A stretch of 64,000 bases of DNA from Cinnamomum chago (GCA_038049695.1 CP142451.1:5888001-5952000); one strand, 5' to 3'. Shown: positions 24,051 to 36,409, counted from the stretch's first letter. Notes: generated from the letters alone by a model not told the origin. Translations and numbers: made by a program.

Positions 24051-25958
24051 TCACTGCGATAATATCCCGTTTTGTTGCAAAAAAGTTTGAAATTGATGAG
24101 ACATATACTCCCCTCCAGAATCAGATCGGAGAATTTTTATGCGAGCAGAAAACTGATTTTCAACATATGCCAAAAAATTTTGAAAAACATCGAAGACTTC
24201 AGATTTAGTGTGCAAGAAATATACCCATGTGAATCTACTATGATCATCAATAAAAGTAACAAAATATTTGAACTGTGTGTGAGAGATTACCGGAGTAATC
24301 CCCCAGACATCACTATGAATAATGTCAAAGCAATTAGAAGCCATAGTAGAGTTTGAGGGAAAGGGAAGAACTTTGCTTTTTCCAAGTTTGCAAACAGAAC
24401 ACTCATCAGAAATACGACTAAAAGAAATTGCATTTTTATTAAGACTACCAGTGTTTAACATCAAAGATAACAGTTTTGAATGAGGATGGCCTAATCTATT
24501 ATGCCAGAGCCTCCAAACATCTTGCGGAGAAAAACATGAAAAAGCAGAAATCTGGTTATTCTGAGAGATAGGCATAACAAGAGGAAACAAGCGTCCACAC
24601 TTAGGCCCCTTCGCGATCACCATCCCCGACACTGGATCCTGCACAACACAACCAGAGCGAGAAAAGGAAACATCACAATTATCATCAACAAGTTGTCCAA
24701 CAGACAGGAGATTCGTGGTGAGGTGTGGAGAGAGAAAGACATTTGTGAGAGGTAATGAATGAATGATATCACCAGTGGCTGTAATGGGAAGCTTTTGACC
24801 ATCAGCAGTATGAACTTGCAAATTGCCATTGTATGGTTGCAGGTTAGTAAGATGAGAGGGGGAGGAGGTCATGTGATTGGAAGCTCCAGAATCAATAAAC
24901 CATATGGAGGAGGAGGATTGGTGGTTACCTGAAATGCCCAGTGCAGAGAAGGCATTTATGATCATTTGTTGAATAAGCTCAGGGGTGATCTGAGGAGCAG
25001 TATTGGAGGCAGTAGGTGGTGAAGGCATGACCGGTGTTGAAGAACTGTCACTGGAAGTAGTAGCATCAGCAGCGTTGACATGATATGCCCGTGGAGTGCG
25101 ATTCTGTGGTCGCCTTCTGCAATCACTAATGACGTGACCATTGGATTTGCAGTAATTACAAAACTTGGTCTTACACTGTGAAGCATAGTGTCCATAACTC
25201 TTACAGCCAAAACATTGGATTTTGCTGAGATCCCGTGCAGGGGTTTGTCCTTTAGCAGTAGACGCAGGACTGTGGGAAACACCCGGGTTGTAACTGGCAA
25301 TGGCAGGATATGCAACACTAGAAGAGGTTCCTGAGAACTGTTGCTTCAAAGCATGCTGAGTAAGTTGACTCTGTTCCTCTCGCAAGAGTTCATGAAGGCA
25401 CTCATTCAGGGATGGAGATGGAACTCGGCTCATCAGATTAGAACGAATGATCTCATATTCAGATCTCAATTTCATGAGAAACTGATCTCGATGAGAAGTT
25501 GCCTGTAATTGTTGTATTTCAGAAAGAGCTGCCTCAGAGACATGGAGGTATTTGATTTCATCATACTCTGCCCACAGATTAAGAAAACCCGTATAATAGT
25601 CCTGGATGGAAGAAGTGCCTTGGGAATATTGAGCAATCTCCAGTTCAAGTTGGTATTGTCGGGCAGAATTCCCTTGGTGATACACTTGTTTCAGATATTC
25701 CCACATCTCCTTGGATGTCTTGTACTGTTTGAGGTTCAAGATATATTGTGGTTCCACAGAACCAAGAATCCATGTTTTGATCTTGGCATCTTTGGTATTC
25801 CAAGAAAGAATTTTTTTTTCATCTTCCTTAGGTCGTGGATCCCATCCTTCAACTAGGCCCCACATCTCCTTACCTTCAAGATATACTTGAAGTTGATAGG
25901 ACCAGGAAGTATAATTTTTCCCATTAAATTTGATCAATGTAATTTCATGTTTATCCAT
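24051..25958 (-). pseudogene. copia gag, protease and integrase N-terminal part, ending in a premature TGA
   Basis: I place the start at the ATG at 25958 (MDKHEITLIKFNGKNY), the usual opening of copia Gag. The frame is open a further 56 codons upstream to 26126, but that part looks like leader. In numbering from 26126, two CCHC zinc knuckles lie at 305-318 and 323-336, and the aspartic protease motif IDSGA at 411-415. The GAG-pre-integrase zinc region includes H542, H547, C576 and C579. The first two integrase catalytic aspartates are D606 and D669. The frame stops at codon 692, between D669 and the catalytic glutamate. A truncated Gag-protease-partial integrase would be made, without reverse transcriptase. 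Confidence 0.93.
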
Positions 25959-26683
25959 GTCAGTAATCTTATCAGATCCCTTAAGACAGCACACAGCAAC
26001 AATAGAAGATAGCAGATGCAGTAACAGAGGAGTCCAAGTAGAACAGACCACAGAGTGCAAAAATTGCACAAAAAAACAGCCCAGGCGACCAAAAAAATTG
26101 GAGTTATAGCCTGACGTGGGTCCCACAGAAAGATCTGAATGGTGATCAGATCAGTAGCTAGAGACTAGGAGAGAATTTCCTTTCCAGCAGTCCAAGTTTT
26201 ATCCAGATCGGATCTGAATCAAAGATTTTGTACGGTGGTGATAAAAACTATTTAAAGAAAGTGATTAACCACAAGAAGGAGCAAAACGCCTACCTCTGCT
26301 CACTGAAAATTGCTGAAAAAATCTCTAAAATAACCAGGAAGGATGGTCGACCAAGTCTGGAGTGAAACTTGGGGACTGTGAGATGATCGTAGGTGGGCCA
26401 CCAGTTGATCAGATGAAGAAACAGCCACGGGATGCCTCTGCAGAGCACAGATCCTTGATCTGAGTGAAGAAATCCTCAACCAATGTCCTCAATCACCAGA
26501 GGAAGCAGACGACCAGATTGGTTGCAATGGTTTGGCTTACTAATGTTGATCTAGGGTGGGCCACTTCTGATCACACGTTGATCTGACGACTTCCAATGCT
26601 TGGAAGATGAAGAAAAATACCCAGAGAGTCTCTCAGAGACTATGACAACTTCCAACACTTGGAAGATGGCTCAGACACATATA
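25959..26683 (-). other. untranslated leader of the copia element
   Basis: Between the primer-binding site and the Gag ATG lie about 725 bp without a long frame, apart from the in-frame extension upstream of Gag to 26126. The string ACTTCCAA-CTTGGAAGATG is repeated near 26590 and 26650. Confidence 0.7.
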
Positions 26684-26695
26684 GCTCTGATACCA
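26684..26695 (-). other. primer-binding site, initiator-Met tRNA
   Basis: On the minus strand TGGTATCAGAGC directly follows the CA end of the 5' LTR. This is the standard complement of the plant initiator methionine tRNA 3' end used by copia elements. Confidence 0.96.
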
Positions 26696-26994
26696 TGTGA
26701 AAGGCAGCAATGGAAGAAGAGACAATATTCTCTGTGAATTCGATGATCCCTTTGAGGGTCTCATCCTTTGATTATATAGATACAAGTTGCTATAAGAGTT
26801 ACAGGAATTGAGGCAACTAGCTAAATTACAATCTTTCTATTCTAATTCTATTCTAATTAGATCTCCTAATAAGGCAGGAAATAAAATACATAGTTGTACA
26901 ATCGATGCTTGTTTTGACCCACAAGTTGGGCCTTTTCTGCCATGGGTTGTGACCCACTGACCCATTGGACCATGACCCACTGACCCATTTGACA
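26696..26994 (-). repeat. 5' LTR of the copia element
   Basis: It matches the 3' LTR over 299 bp except at 26894. Transcription of the element would start in this LTR and run toward lower coordinates; the TATA-like box is at about 26771-26779. Confidence 0.96.
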
Positions 26995-27169
26995 GAAACA
27001 ACATACCCTTCAGGTTCATGTCCACATCTTAGAGGAAACATGTGAGGTTGTTACTGCATATTTCAAAATACCATTTCATTTGATGCTCTCAATACAAAAC
27101 GTCAATAAAACTTGTGTATATATGTAATTTTTTTGGAAAAAGGGACTTGCCATCATCCAATAGAAGAAA

Positions 27170-27500
27170 CAATTTTGAAGCATATTTTTTCTTGAAACTT
27201 TGTAGAAACATATAAAGAAGGAAAGGAGAAACCTAAAACCTACAAGGAAAGAACCAAAGACTAAATTCTACTAATGATTAAGGGCTTATAGAAAGAAATA
27301 AAGAAAGATCAGTTTCAAATTTAGTTTCTTTATTAAAAAAGAGCACATAGATTTGCAAGCAATGAATCTAAACTTAGAGAAAGGAAGGGAAACTTAAATA
27401 GAAACAACATACCCTTCAAGGTTCATGTCCACATCTTGGAGAAAACATGTGAGCTTGTCCTTGCAAATTTCAAAATACCATTTCATTTCAATAATCCACA
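27170..27500. repeat. uninterrupted paralogue of the copia insertion locus
   Basis: It aligns with 21330-21518 joined to 26995-27100. At 27397-27410 it reads ATAGAAACAACATA, with a single GAAAC where the other copy carries LTR-element-LTR between two GAAAC. This proves the element ends and the direction of change. Confidence 0.9.
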
Positions 27501-30500
27501 AACATCACTCAAACAAATAGAACAATATGGTGTGATATATTTTAATTAAAAGTAGCAATATGATCTTTGTATAGAGGTAAAGCAACACAGGAACATGCAA
27601 TACAAAGGTCAACACCCATTCCGTTATACGTCCCTTATACTATACAATGAATCCATTGGCCTGATGCAAGGCATGTCAAACATTGATGGGTTGTTCGATA
27701 ATACTTACTTTATTAAGCTCTCTTTGTATGTCATCTAGACATATACTTTGTCCTGGGATTCATCTCAGTTTTCCATAAAATGGGGAATTTAGTTTGCAAA
27801 TATGACGAAAAAGTTCTCAAATCAGCCAGCTTACTGTTCCTACTGTTGTGATGTGAAGAAGTGAGTAAACAATTAGAAAAGGGTTTTTTGTGGTTCCCAC
27901 CTAAAAGATACACCCACTGGTCAAAAGAAGACGGCTTAATTTACCATGTGGGATTAAAGAGAGAAGAAGAGACTACATTCATGAGCCCTATGCATACCTA
28001 AACTATAAAACCCTATCAAGCAAACTCTCATAGGAAGAAAGCCTTTAACAAAGATCCACAGTCTACCACAAAGGAGAACTCTAACAACTTTATTTAGATA
28101 AAATTTGTTGGAGACAATTACTATCATGGGAAAATCTGTCTGAGCGACGGCATGTTGCAATTGAAAGAAACCTATAACTGTTAATTTGAGGCAAGACCCT
28201 GACGGTTGAGTTGTGTTCTATTACATTGGAGCTCACGGATCTGAGCCTTGTTATTAAGGCAGAAAAGAAAATTAGAAAAAGAAAAATCAATTAATGGTAG
28301 ATTAGTATAAAAAGTCCACATCCCATAAAAACCCCAACTTTCTAATGAACATGAAATCCAATGAAACACAAAGATAAATAAAAAAATTTTGTTTTCAAGA
28401 GAGGAAAAACAGCTACATTATTGTTTTCTGAAGGAAAACACCCACATTTGAAATCATTACAGCAAAAGAAAAACATACAACACCTTAAGCAAAAGGAAAA
28501 AAAAATGTTGGCAAGCGCCCACCGGTGATTGGGTCGTGGTCAGCAGAGTGAGAGGGTATCTGTAGACCTTGGATGGCAACAGGGAGAAATTTAATCAGAG
28601 AAGAAATTAATAAGTGTGGGGACCACTAATCAGCTAACTAATCAGTGGATTATGAAACAAAGTGATAAGATTTGGAGCACTGCAACCAACTAATCAACCC
28701 AACCTGCCATCGTCATGAAGCAATTCATCACATGCATGGACAAAATGAGAAGGTATAAAACCTTTGACATCCATTGCCATTGCCATTGCCATCAACATTA
28801 ACATGTTATTTTATCTGCAAAATCTGTTGTATCTCATGGCGCACTTGATGAATATATCATTTGTCACCTTGGTTTCATGGGACACTTGATGAATATATCA
28901 TTTGTCACCTTGGAAATTTTTATTTTGTTGGATAAGATACAAACTTCGTAGCTGCATTATTATTCATGTAGAATTTTCATCATATAGTCGGCATGCATAA
29001 ACTAACATACAGAAAAATGAATGTTATTCCAAAAAGAAACACATGCATGCATGATAAAGATCATAGTCATGTGTTACAACACATGAGAGATCCAAGAGAT
29101 TAAAAAAAGAAAAAAGAAAAAAAACATTCAGATGCAAACTTCATCAAATCATCATGACACTGAGATATACTAACTAATGCAAATGCAAATCTCGCCACAA
29201 ACAGATTCCATACAAACAATATAGATTGCATAAATAACAATGAATCTCTAAATAGAACATCAATTCAACAACCAAATCACATAAATTCAATATATCTGCA
29301 GCACTCAACATATTTGGAAGAAAAAGGAGAAATTGAGAAACCGTATGAATTGATTGGAACTAACCTTGAAAAGAGATGAGGGACGAAGGAGATTTTGGGG
29401 CCTGAATGTTTTCATGACTCACAAGAGTTCTCGTTAGTTTTGAGGAGTTTCCAAGAGTGAGTAATCATCTTTGCAGTTACATGACTTGAAATTGAGTAAA
29501 AGTTCTGCCAAGAGCGAAACATGTAGAAAACCGAAATGTGTAGAAGGTAAGGTCCCTGCACAGGTGTCAAAGAAGAACATGGAGATGGCTTTCTGAAAAT
29601 GGAAAAAAAAAAAAAAAAATCGGAGATGAAACAAAAGCGTGATGTTGGGTCAAAGATAATCGGAACCTGGTCAAAAATCCCTGCCACATTGCTGGGGTCG
29701 CCGTCCCCATTCGCCACCTTCCAAAAGAGACCTCTCAAAACCCAAGGCTCAAAGATAGAAGGTTTGCACGTCTGCACGTTAGAGAAAAGAAGAGAAGATG
29801 AGAATTCAGTTCGCTTTAGTGCAACAAAAAACGTTCCGTGGAGTTAAGTATGAGAGATAAAATTGGAATGCGGAGAGAAAAGCTACAAATCCATCTTAGA
29901 GGGGTCAAAACAAATTGGCTGGTCAATTGAAGGAATTGAATTTGATTTCTCAATTAACCTTGTAAGTCAACATTTCTTCCGAGCATTAGGACATATACTT
30001 GATATGCATAGTTAAAATTTATATTGCATAAAGCATACACCAAAAAACAGCAGTCAATCAAATAATGTAGACAAAAGAAAATAAACTTCTGCTATTTGTG
30101 ATAAGTTCAACCATCAATACAAATATAATGACGAACAAAATATAAAATGAGAAAAATGATAATGGAGAGAATTCAATTGAATTATGGATTTGAGAGGAGA
30201 GAAAACTTATAGAATCCCATGACTGAATCATAGAAAAAGAAAAATAATAATAAAGAACCAAAGAGATCCAATTTATTAAATAATTGCTAGTAAGAAATAA
30301 AGCACCCCTCCAACAAAAAGAAGAAGAAAAGAACTCATTTCCCATCTTCCTCAATTCACATATTACAACAATCAAATGCAGAAACTCATCATTCTCCAAC
30401 CCAATCTCAATGCACCGGCAGATTTGGGAAATCCAAAAAATTGTGCCTGGACTCCATCCGTCAACGTAGCAAACATTTTAGTTATTGTTAATTTGAATTC

Positions 30501-32200
30501 CTCAAAGGCCCTTTTCTCTAACATTGAATTCAGAACTTTTTGAATGATTAAAAAAAGTAAAGAAATAAATCAACCGTGAGCAAAAAGAATAAACAAAAAA
30601 CATGTTCAAATAAAATACTATTTGTTGGCTCATATTTAGGATTACATTATTGATGGGTTGGTGGATTGTCTGATCATATGATTCAAACATAGAAAATAGG
30701 CATTTTGTGAAGCACAACCTATACAAAGAATCAACAAAAAAAAAAAACTCAAAACAAAGAGGCATTTGTCAGGCACAACCTGGACAATTGAGTAAAAACG
30801 GAATCAAACCAAAGTGATACCAGGAGAAAAGGAAAGAAATTAATTTTTTTTAAATTATTTATAGCCAATAAAAAAACCTACCAGAGAAGTAGTGAAAAAC
30901 CCACATAACCATAAAATTACATCGTAGACAGTTGAGGAGTAAATAAAATAAGATAAAAAAAGGCATATACCAAAAATCAGAGGAAGCAGCTAGACTCCAA
31001 GGGCACGTTGGGCTATCACAGTGACATGATTTATGAGGACAACAACCCTTTCTTCTTCTCCTCTCCAAACCCTCTTTTCTTTTTCCCTCTTTTTATCTCC
31101 TCCAAACGAATATCCTGCAATAGGGCAGATCCCACTTATTATTTCCTTCATCTCTTTAGCCAAAGAAGGAGACAGAGCAAGAGAGAGGTAGGAAGAAAGA
31201 TAGAGAGAGGGACATGCCATGGGGATCGTAGCAATCGATGCCGAGGAATGGGGTCGAGCGAGGAGGGAGGAGATGAGAGCGTTGAGCAGGACTGATGGGA
31301 GAGGGAGGATGAAGAGGAAGAGGAAGAGGAAGATGGGCGTTGAGATAGAAGCATTGATGGGAGTCAGAGAAGTAACGTTGAGAGGGAAGATGAATGGGAA
31401 GAGTAGCTCAATGAGACTCCATTTTCTTAACCGTTTTTAAACTTTAAAGAATAAGTTTTGCCCAGTCAAGGGACACTTATCATGTAGAGCTACAAACTTA
31501 TCCAAGTATGTGATAAAATGTTCTCAACATGAATCGCTTGAAGTTGGAGATTAGTTGAGAGCAATTGGACACCTGTGCTCAATGGAACTAGGATTTAAGG
31601 ATCTTCAGCTGTTTCTACTCACAAAAAATCAGAATGTGATGCTAAATTCAATTGGATTGTACTGTTCCTTGTTTTGCCTAGGAACACCGGGGATGATTGT
31701 CCATTATCTGTGTTCTTTAATGATCAATGTTCTAGTTAAAACTGATGGCTGAAGTATTCAAGAAACGCATTTTGAGCACATGTTATTTGACCGATCCTCT
31801 AGAAATGACAATTAAATTAAAAAAAAAGAAGAAACATTTAAAAAAAAAACCTTAGAAGATCAAGTAATTAAGAACTTCATCTGTAGCAAGAACAATAGTT
31901 TCTTAACTTGCAACAGATATGTAACAGAACGATCATTCGAGGGGACAAGCATCTTTCAGAAAAGATGAACTGGTTGAGACATTACATCAAACACTTTGTG
32001 GGCATTTGAGATTGAATTCAAACTTATCCAACAAAGACAAAAAAATATGTGGTGGTTTTGTCATGTTCAATCTCTATCCCTTTTTTGGCCTTGCATATCA
32101 TTAAACAAACGGAGATCATCATCTTCTTTCTTTGAGTTTTCTAAAAAACCCATGAATGAAAAAGGAAAAATAAGAAACACGCAATGCTTATTTCAAAGAA
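27500..32200. other. long stretch without recognisable gene
   Basis: There are no domains I recognise on either strand. A 42-bp unit containing TGATGAATATATCATTTGTC is duplicated at about 28846-28920. Poly(A) tracts lie near 29607. A purine-rich block at 31190-31400 gives short plus-strand frames (for example from the ATG at 31219, 73 codons, Arg/Lys/Glu-rich) that look compositional. It could be the leader of an unannotated gene, but no coding exon follows clearly. Confidence 0.4.
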
Positions 32201-32471
32201 ATTTCAAAAGAAGTATTATAGAGTAAGAAGAAAAGAGAAGTAAAAGAATTGAAGAAATGTAAAGAGATATCTACCTGTTCGATCCGTATGCTTGTTTCCG
32301 TCTTGATCAACAGCGATATGAAAAATTGCAGACGAAGAAGAGAAATCATTACCGAGAGGTAGAGAGAGAGAGATATTACGGAACACAGAATCGAAATGGA
32401 AATGTTGTAGTTACTATTTCCTCCGGTTTCAACGCTTGTATGGTCCAAAGCCAAGGCAAGCAGCGACAATT

Positions 32472-35400
32472 TCACCATCGCTTTAAAAAAGGTTGGAGTC
32501 GTTGCTTGAGGTCATTGTCTTCCCACTCCAATGCTTTCCACCATGAACTCTGGCAATAAATCTCCCTTAGTGCTGGTGCTACAATATTGGTGCCATTGGA
32601 GAGGAAGGAGAGACTCTTCAACTTGGGACATTCCGTAATTTGAATAGTATCTAGTGATGGCCATTCGAAATTAGAAAACCCTCGGCAAATGCTAACCAAT
32701 TCCGGAAGAAACGAGAGCTTAATAAGCTTGATATTAGGGAGGATGAGTCTATCATTATTATAACTTATAACATTATGGGTATGGCTTGCGACAGACATCT
32801 CCTCCTCCTCTTCAATTTCTATTATCTCTTCCATCTTCGAACAATATTGAACGGAGAGGAATTTTAAACTGCAGAGTTGTCGAATAATACCCAATTGAAA
32901 AACCTTCAAATTATCACAACCAAATAATTTTAGACGTGTTAGTTTGGAGAGGCTTCCGGGGAGCAATGGACCATCCCATAAGCTTCTCAATTCAGGAAGA
33001 GCCCCAAGCTCAAGAAACTCCAAGTTGGGTAGCAGTGCACAAGTCTTCTGTTGCTCATCTCCATCAAAGAGAATTTCCATCTTTTCACAGCCTTCGACCG
33101 CACATCCTTTCAACTTATTCATGTTTGCCAGGCCCAACTCCGATAGCTTTCTTATGATGCCATGATCCTGTAGATGAAAAAAGTAACAATGAGCAAGGGT
33201 CTCCATAATGGCGGCGGCATGTGACATCCCAGGACCACCTTTATATACCAAACATCTTTTCCATTCATGACTTAGAGGAAAATCAAAAATATCTCTATCC
33301 GTTATCTCAGTGCCAACCCGATACCGGAATCTCCTAAACCTGGAGGTTGCTTTCACCGATTTGCTATAACGTAGAAAATGCTCGAGACACCCCACTTTTG
33401 GAAAGTATGCATCGAGATAAGTAAGATGTTCCAACCTGCATAATTCTTTAACCACGACTTCCATGCTTTTATCATCCCACTGTTCCTTTTCAAAACAAAG
33501 ATCGCCAACAGAGACACACAAGCTCAGTTCTTCTAAATATGGAAGCTTTGGAATTATTCCAGTTGGAACTCTCAACTTCATGTTACATTCTTTAGTGTCC
33601 TTTCCAAAACGGTTGTGGTATTGAAATCTCACTATCAAACGTTTCAAACGAGTTAGTTTCCCGACCTCTCTAGGCAGATATTTTATTCCTGTGGAGCCTC
33701 CCAAATGAAGCACCTTCAGTTGCGTGAGCGCTCCTACTTGGGACGGAAGTTCTTTAAAATTACGACAAGACTTCAAATAGAGACCGCGGAGATTAACCAA
33801 AGTCCCCAATGAAGAAGGCAACGACTTTATTTTTGTCCGACTCAAGTCTAGAATACATAGAGAATGCATACATTCAAAGAAGGAAACGGGGATCCTTGTT
33901 AGACGATCATTATATTGCAACAATAATGTGGACAAAGTGCTACAGTTCGGCCTCTCCAACTTCGGTAGACTGACCAAACTACATTGCATTAATGATATCT
34001 TTTGTGATTGCAACCATTCCTTGTCATCTGGTGGATGCTTTACATGCTTACCAGTTTTTACTAAGAACCCTGAAGCTTCTTTCAATGCAAAATCCCTTAT
34101 AATGTCATGCATTTTGACATGTTCTTCATTATCGCCCCTCTCCAACAATGACGCATCAACAAGATTCATTACCATGTCGCAACCCTCATCCCTTGCCTCT
34201 TTAATGCTATCAACTCCTTGAATGTAGCCCTCCAACCAGCAATACTCTGCCAATCCAGCTATCAATATTTGAGAGTCTTCTGGGTACAATGAGCAATACA
34301 AAAATAAGTTCCTTTCAGAATCTTCAGATAACCGATCATAACTGATTCTCAAGCAGGAGAACACTTCCTTTTCCATGCCTTTAATCGAAGACGTAGATGG
34401 TAATTTCAGTTTCCGTAGCGTATTCCTCCACCTACAAACATCACTATTCTTTCTCAATAATGAACCAATTACTAGGATGGCAAGTGGTAAACCACCACAC
34501 TTTTTAACAATATCTCTAGCAATTGGTTCAATACGAGGAGACATGGCAACATCTCCAACTTTTTCATTGAATAGCCTCCATGCCTCCTCTTCGGATAGTC
34601 TCTCCATTTGTATTGACTTATCTGTTTCCATTTGCTGACATATGCTAAAGTCTCGAGTGGTCAATAAGACCTTACACCCATTATCTTGATTTAGAATTGG
34701 GATCCCAACTTCAGACAAATCTATTATTTCCCAAATATCATCTAAAATCAACAAGAACTTCTTCCCACCTAACTTGCTATATATTTTTGCTCTTAGCCGA
34801 TCGTCAGACATATCTATTGTAGTACATTTCAGACGTTCTGCAATATCATTTTGCACCTTTCTTCGACTTCCTTCTCTTGAGACAGTTATCCAGATGACGA
34901 TGTCAAACATGTGGGATTCTACCAGTCGATTGTTCAACAATTTCAGAGTTCTTGTCTTGCCAATGCCGCCCATCCCCCAAATCCCAATCTTTCGGATTCC
35001 GACATCTTTTATAAGCCCCATTATCCTCTGCAGTCTAGGCTCGGAGTCGGTTGATGAATTAATTTCTACAATTTGTTGCTCAACTCTCTCTAGCGGTGCA
35101 TTAGAAATCTCTTTTCCCTTCAACTTTGGTCGTTTATTATTAAGATCGATGATTTTCTCAGTAACAGCTCTCACACGTTTGCCCAATGTCAACCTCGAGC
35201 AGTCATTAGAACACCTTGTATGCTCGTCCTTAATGGACTCCACATCAAGTTCTACCTTTTTCACTTCTTCAAGCCACAATTTACCCTCCCTTGTTGCCAC
35301 ATTTGGTGAGTCTCTAGTCCTTTCTTCCACATCATCCCTCCGGGCAAATAAATACCGTGCATCGTTGTCCAATTCTTCCATTTTCTTTTCGGGATTTGTA

Positions 35401-35474
35401 ATGTAATCAATTTGAGGACCAATAAGACTCGATGCGAGATTCCCAATATCTAAAATTGATGCAATGTTCTCCAT
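32472..35474 (-). CDS. CC-NBS-LRR (CNL) disease-resistance protein, RPS2/RPS5-like
   Basis: This is an intracellular immune receptor of the NLR family. The coding frame is one uninterrupted exon. I choose the ATG at 35474 (MENIASILDIG, 1000 aa) rather than 35498 because a good acceptor (TTTCTTAACAG) lies between them. Numbered from 35498, the N-terminal region (about 9-135) is a charged, coiled-coil-prone domain with WLEEVKKVE at 75-83. The NB-ARC domain follows: P-loop GMGGIGKT 175-182, kinase-2 LLILDDIWE 249-257, RNBS-B KVLLTTR 276-282, GLPL at 336-339, RNBS-D LFLYCSLYPED 398-408 and MHD 463-465. Leucine-rich repeats run from about 510 to the end. The tryptophan after the kinase-2 aspartates (LDDIW) supports a CNL rather than a TNL. 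All key residues are present, so it looks functional. No neighbouring NLR is in the window. Confidence 0.95.
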   Translation of the reverse strand: MENIASILDIGNLASSLIGPQIDYITNPEKKMEELDNDARYLFARRDDVEERTRDSPNVATREGKLWLEEVKKVELDVESIKDEHTRCSNDCSRLTLGKRVRAVTEKIIDLNNKRPKLKGKEISNAPLERVEQQIVEINSSTDSEPRLQRIMGLIKDVGIRKIGIWGMGGIGKTRTLKLLNNRLVESHMFDIVIWITVSREGSRRKVQNDIAERLKCTTIDMSDDRLRAKIYSKLGGKKFLLILDDIWEIIDLSEVGIPILNQDNGCKVLLTTRDFSICQQMETDKSIQMERLSEEEAWRLFNEKVGDVAMSPRIEPIARDIVKKCGGLPLAILVIGSLLRKNSDVCRWRNTLRKLKLPSTSSIKGMEKEVFSCLRISYDRLSEDSERNLFLYCSLYPEDSQILIAGLAEYCWLEGYIQGVDSIKEARDEGCDMVMNLVDASLLERGDNEEHVKMHDIIRDFALKEASGFLVKTGKHVKHPPDDKEWLQSQKISLMQCSLVSLPKLERPNCSTLSTLLLQYNDRLTRIPVSFFECMHSLCILDLSRTKIKSLPSSLGTLVNLRGLYLKSCRNFKELPSQVGALTQLKVLHLGGSTGIKYLPREVGKLTRLKRLIVRFQYHNRFGKDTKECNMKLRVPTGIIPKLPYLEELSLCVSVGDLCFEKEQWDDKSMEVVVKELCRLEHLTYLDAYFPKVGCLEHFLRYSKSVKATSRFRRFRYRVGTEITDRDIFDFPLSHEWKRCLVYKGGPGMSHAAAIMETLAHCYFFHLQDHGIIRKLSELGLANMNKLKGCAVEGCEKMEILFDGDEQQKTCALLPNLEFLELGALPELRSLWDGPLLPGSLSKLTRLKLFGCDNLKVFQLGIIRQLCSLKFLSVQYCSKMEEIIEIEEEEEMSVASHTHNVISYNNDRLILPNIKLIKLSFLPELVSICRGFSNFEWPSLDTIQITECPKLKSLSFLSNGTNIVAPALREIYCQSSWWKALEWEDNDLKQRLQPFLKRW

Positions 35475-35476
35475 GC

Positions 35477-35572
35477 CTGTTAAGAAATTGGAAGACAATT
35501 AGGAAAAGATAAACTATAAGCATAAATAACATCACACAGAAACAAGTACCATCCAGATAATGTAATACTCAC
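35477..35572 (-). other. probable 5'-UTR intron of the CNL gene
   Basis: On the minus strand a donor GTGAGTATT at 35572 and an acceptor TTTCTTAACAG ending at 35477 frame a 96-bp AT-rich intron. Its removal puts the ATG two bases after the junction. Introns in NLR leaders are common and can affect expression. RNA evidence is needed. Confidence 0.5.
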
Positions 35573-35696
35573 AAACGAGTTTGGATTTTCAAACTGACAA
35601 GTGTCATGTAGCTCTCTTGGAACACAAACGAGTGATGTTGCTCTCTGGATAAATGTGTGACAAAAGCACTACTAATCTAAATGGCTCTTCTACCAC

Positions 35697-35704
35697 ATAT
35701 TTAT
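35697..35704 (-). promoter_or_regulatory. possible TATA box of the CNL gene
   Basis: On the minus strand ATAAATAT lies about 125 bp upstream of the proposed intron donor. In AT-rich DNA this is weak evidence, but the spacing suits a leader of about 100 nt before the intron. Confidence 0.25.
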
Positions 35705-35709
35705 CTAAA

Positions 35710-36400
35710 ATCCATGCAACTGTCTACAATTATTTCTAGAAGCAACTATAATTTTTTTTTAGTAAAATCTGTCGCTGATTGTTGTGTATAGGGTGTGTGT
35801 GGGTGCGTGAGACCCTCTAAAGCAAAAGGAAAATGGGGAAATCTACATGTAACTGCTCACCCTTTTAATAATACAATAATGACCCCTAGACTTTATTATC
35901 TTTATACATAGGTAATACAATCATTTAGACTCTCTTGAGTACATGAAGATTTATAAAAGACAAAAATGCTCTTACCTTATACCTATTTGCAGCAAACAGT
36001 GTTTGAAATTAAAATAATCTTAACCAAAATGTATTACAATATTCACCTTCATCTAAATAGAGTTAGCATGGTATTCTTAACATAGTTTATTTTTCCAAGG
36101 TTAAGCTTCAGAAATTACAGTATTGAAGGGGGTATTTAATTTTTGTCCTCTAAGAAGGCTTCAATATGAGGAGGGAAGGGTTGAATTGGGTACTTAGGTT
36201 GAGGCCAATGTGAACTTGACCCAACTATACACAATCCGAACACAACTTGAACCCAAACCTGACTTTTAAACTGACCTCGCTTTAAAATATTCCGTCATAC
36301 ACTCCGAAATTTAAGCAAAATAAAGATTCTGAAAGCGAAGACGAAGAAACTGCAGAAAGAAGCAAAATTAACTCATCGGTGACCTCGAGCAACTGAATTA
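35710..36400. other. CNL upstream region, no other gene seen
   Basis: The sequence is AT-rich intergenic DNA, probably the CNL promoter. No second ORF or repeat of note was found. Confidence 0.5.
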
Positions 36401-36409
36401 TCTTGACTT

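Larger units (their letters stand above)
21519..26994 (-). mobile_element. complete young Ty1-copia LTR retrotransposon
   Basis: The element is 5476 bp on the minus strand with two 299-bp LTRs (TG...CA) that differ at one base (21717 against 26894). It is bounded by the 5-bp target-site duplication GAAAC (21514-21518, 26995-26999). An initiator-Met tRNA primer-binding site abuts the 5' LTR and a polypurine tract abuts the 3' LTR. Domain order is gag, protease, integrase, reverse transcriptase, RNase H, which defines Ty1-copia. The single reading frame is broken once, by a TGA at 24053-24051. A paralogous empty site exists at 27391-27410. Short LTRs would fit lineages such as Ale or Ivana, but I do not assign one. 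Little LTR divergence implies a recent insertion; the copy may still be mobilised in trans. Confidence 0.97.
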
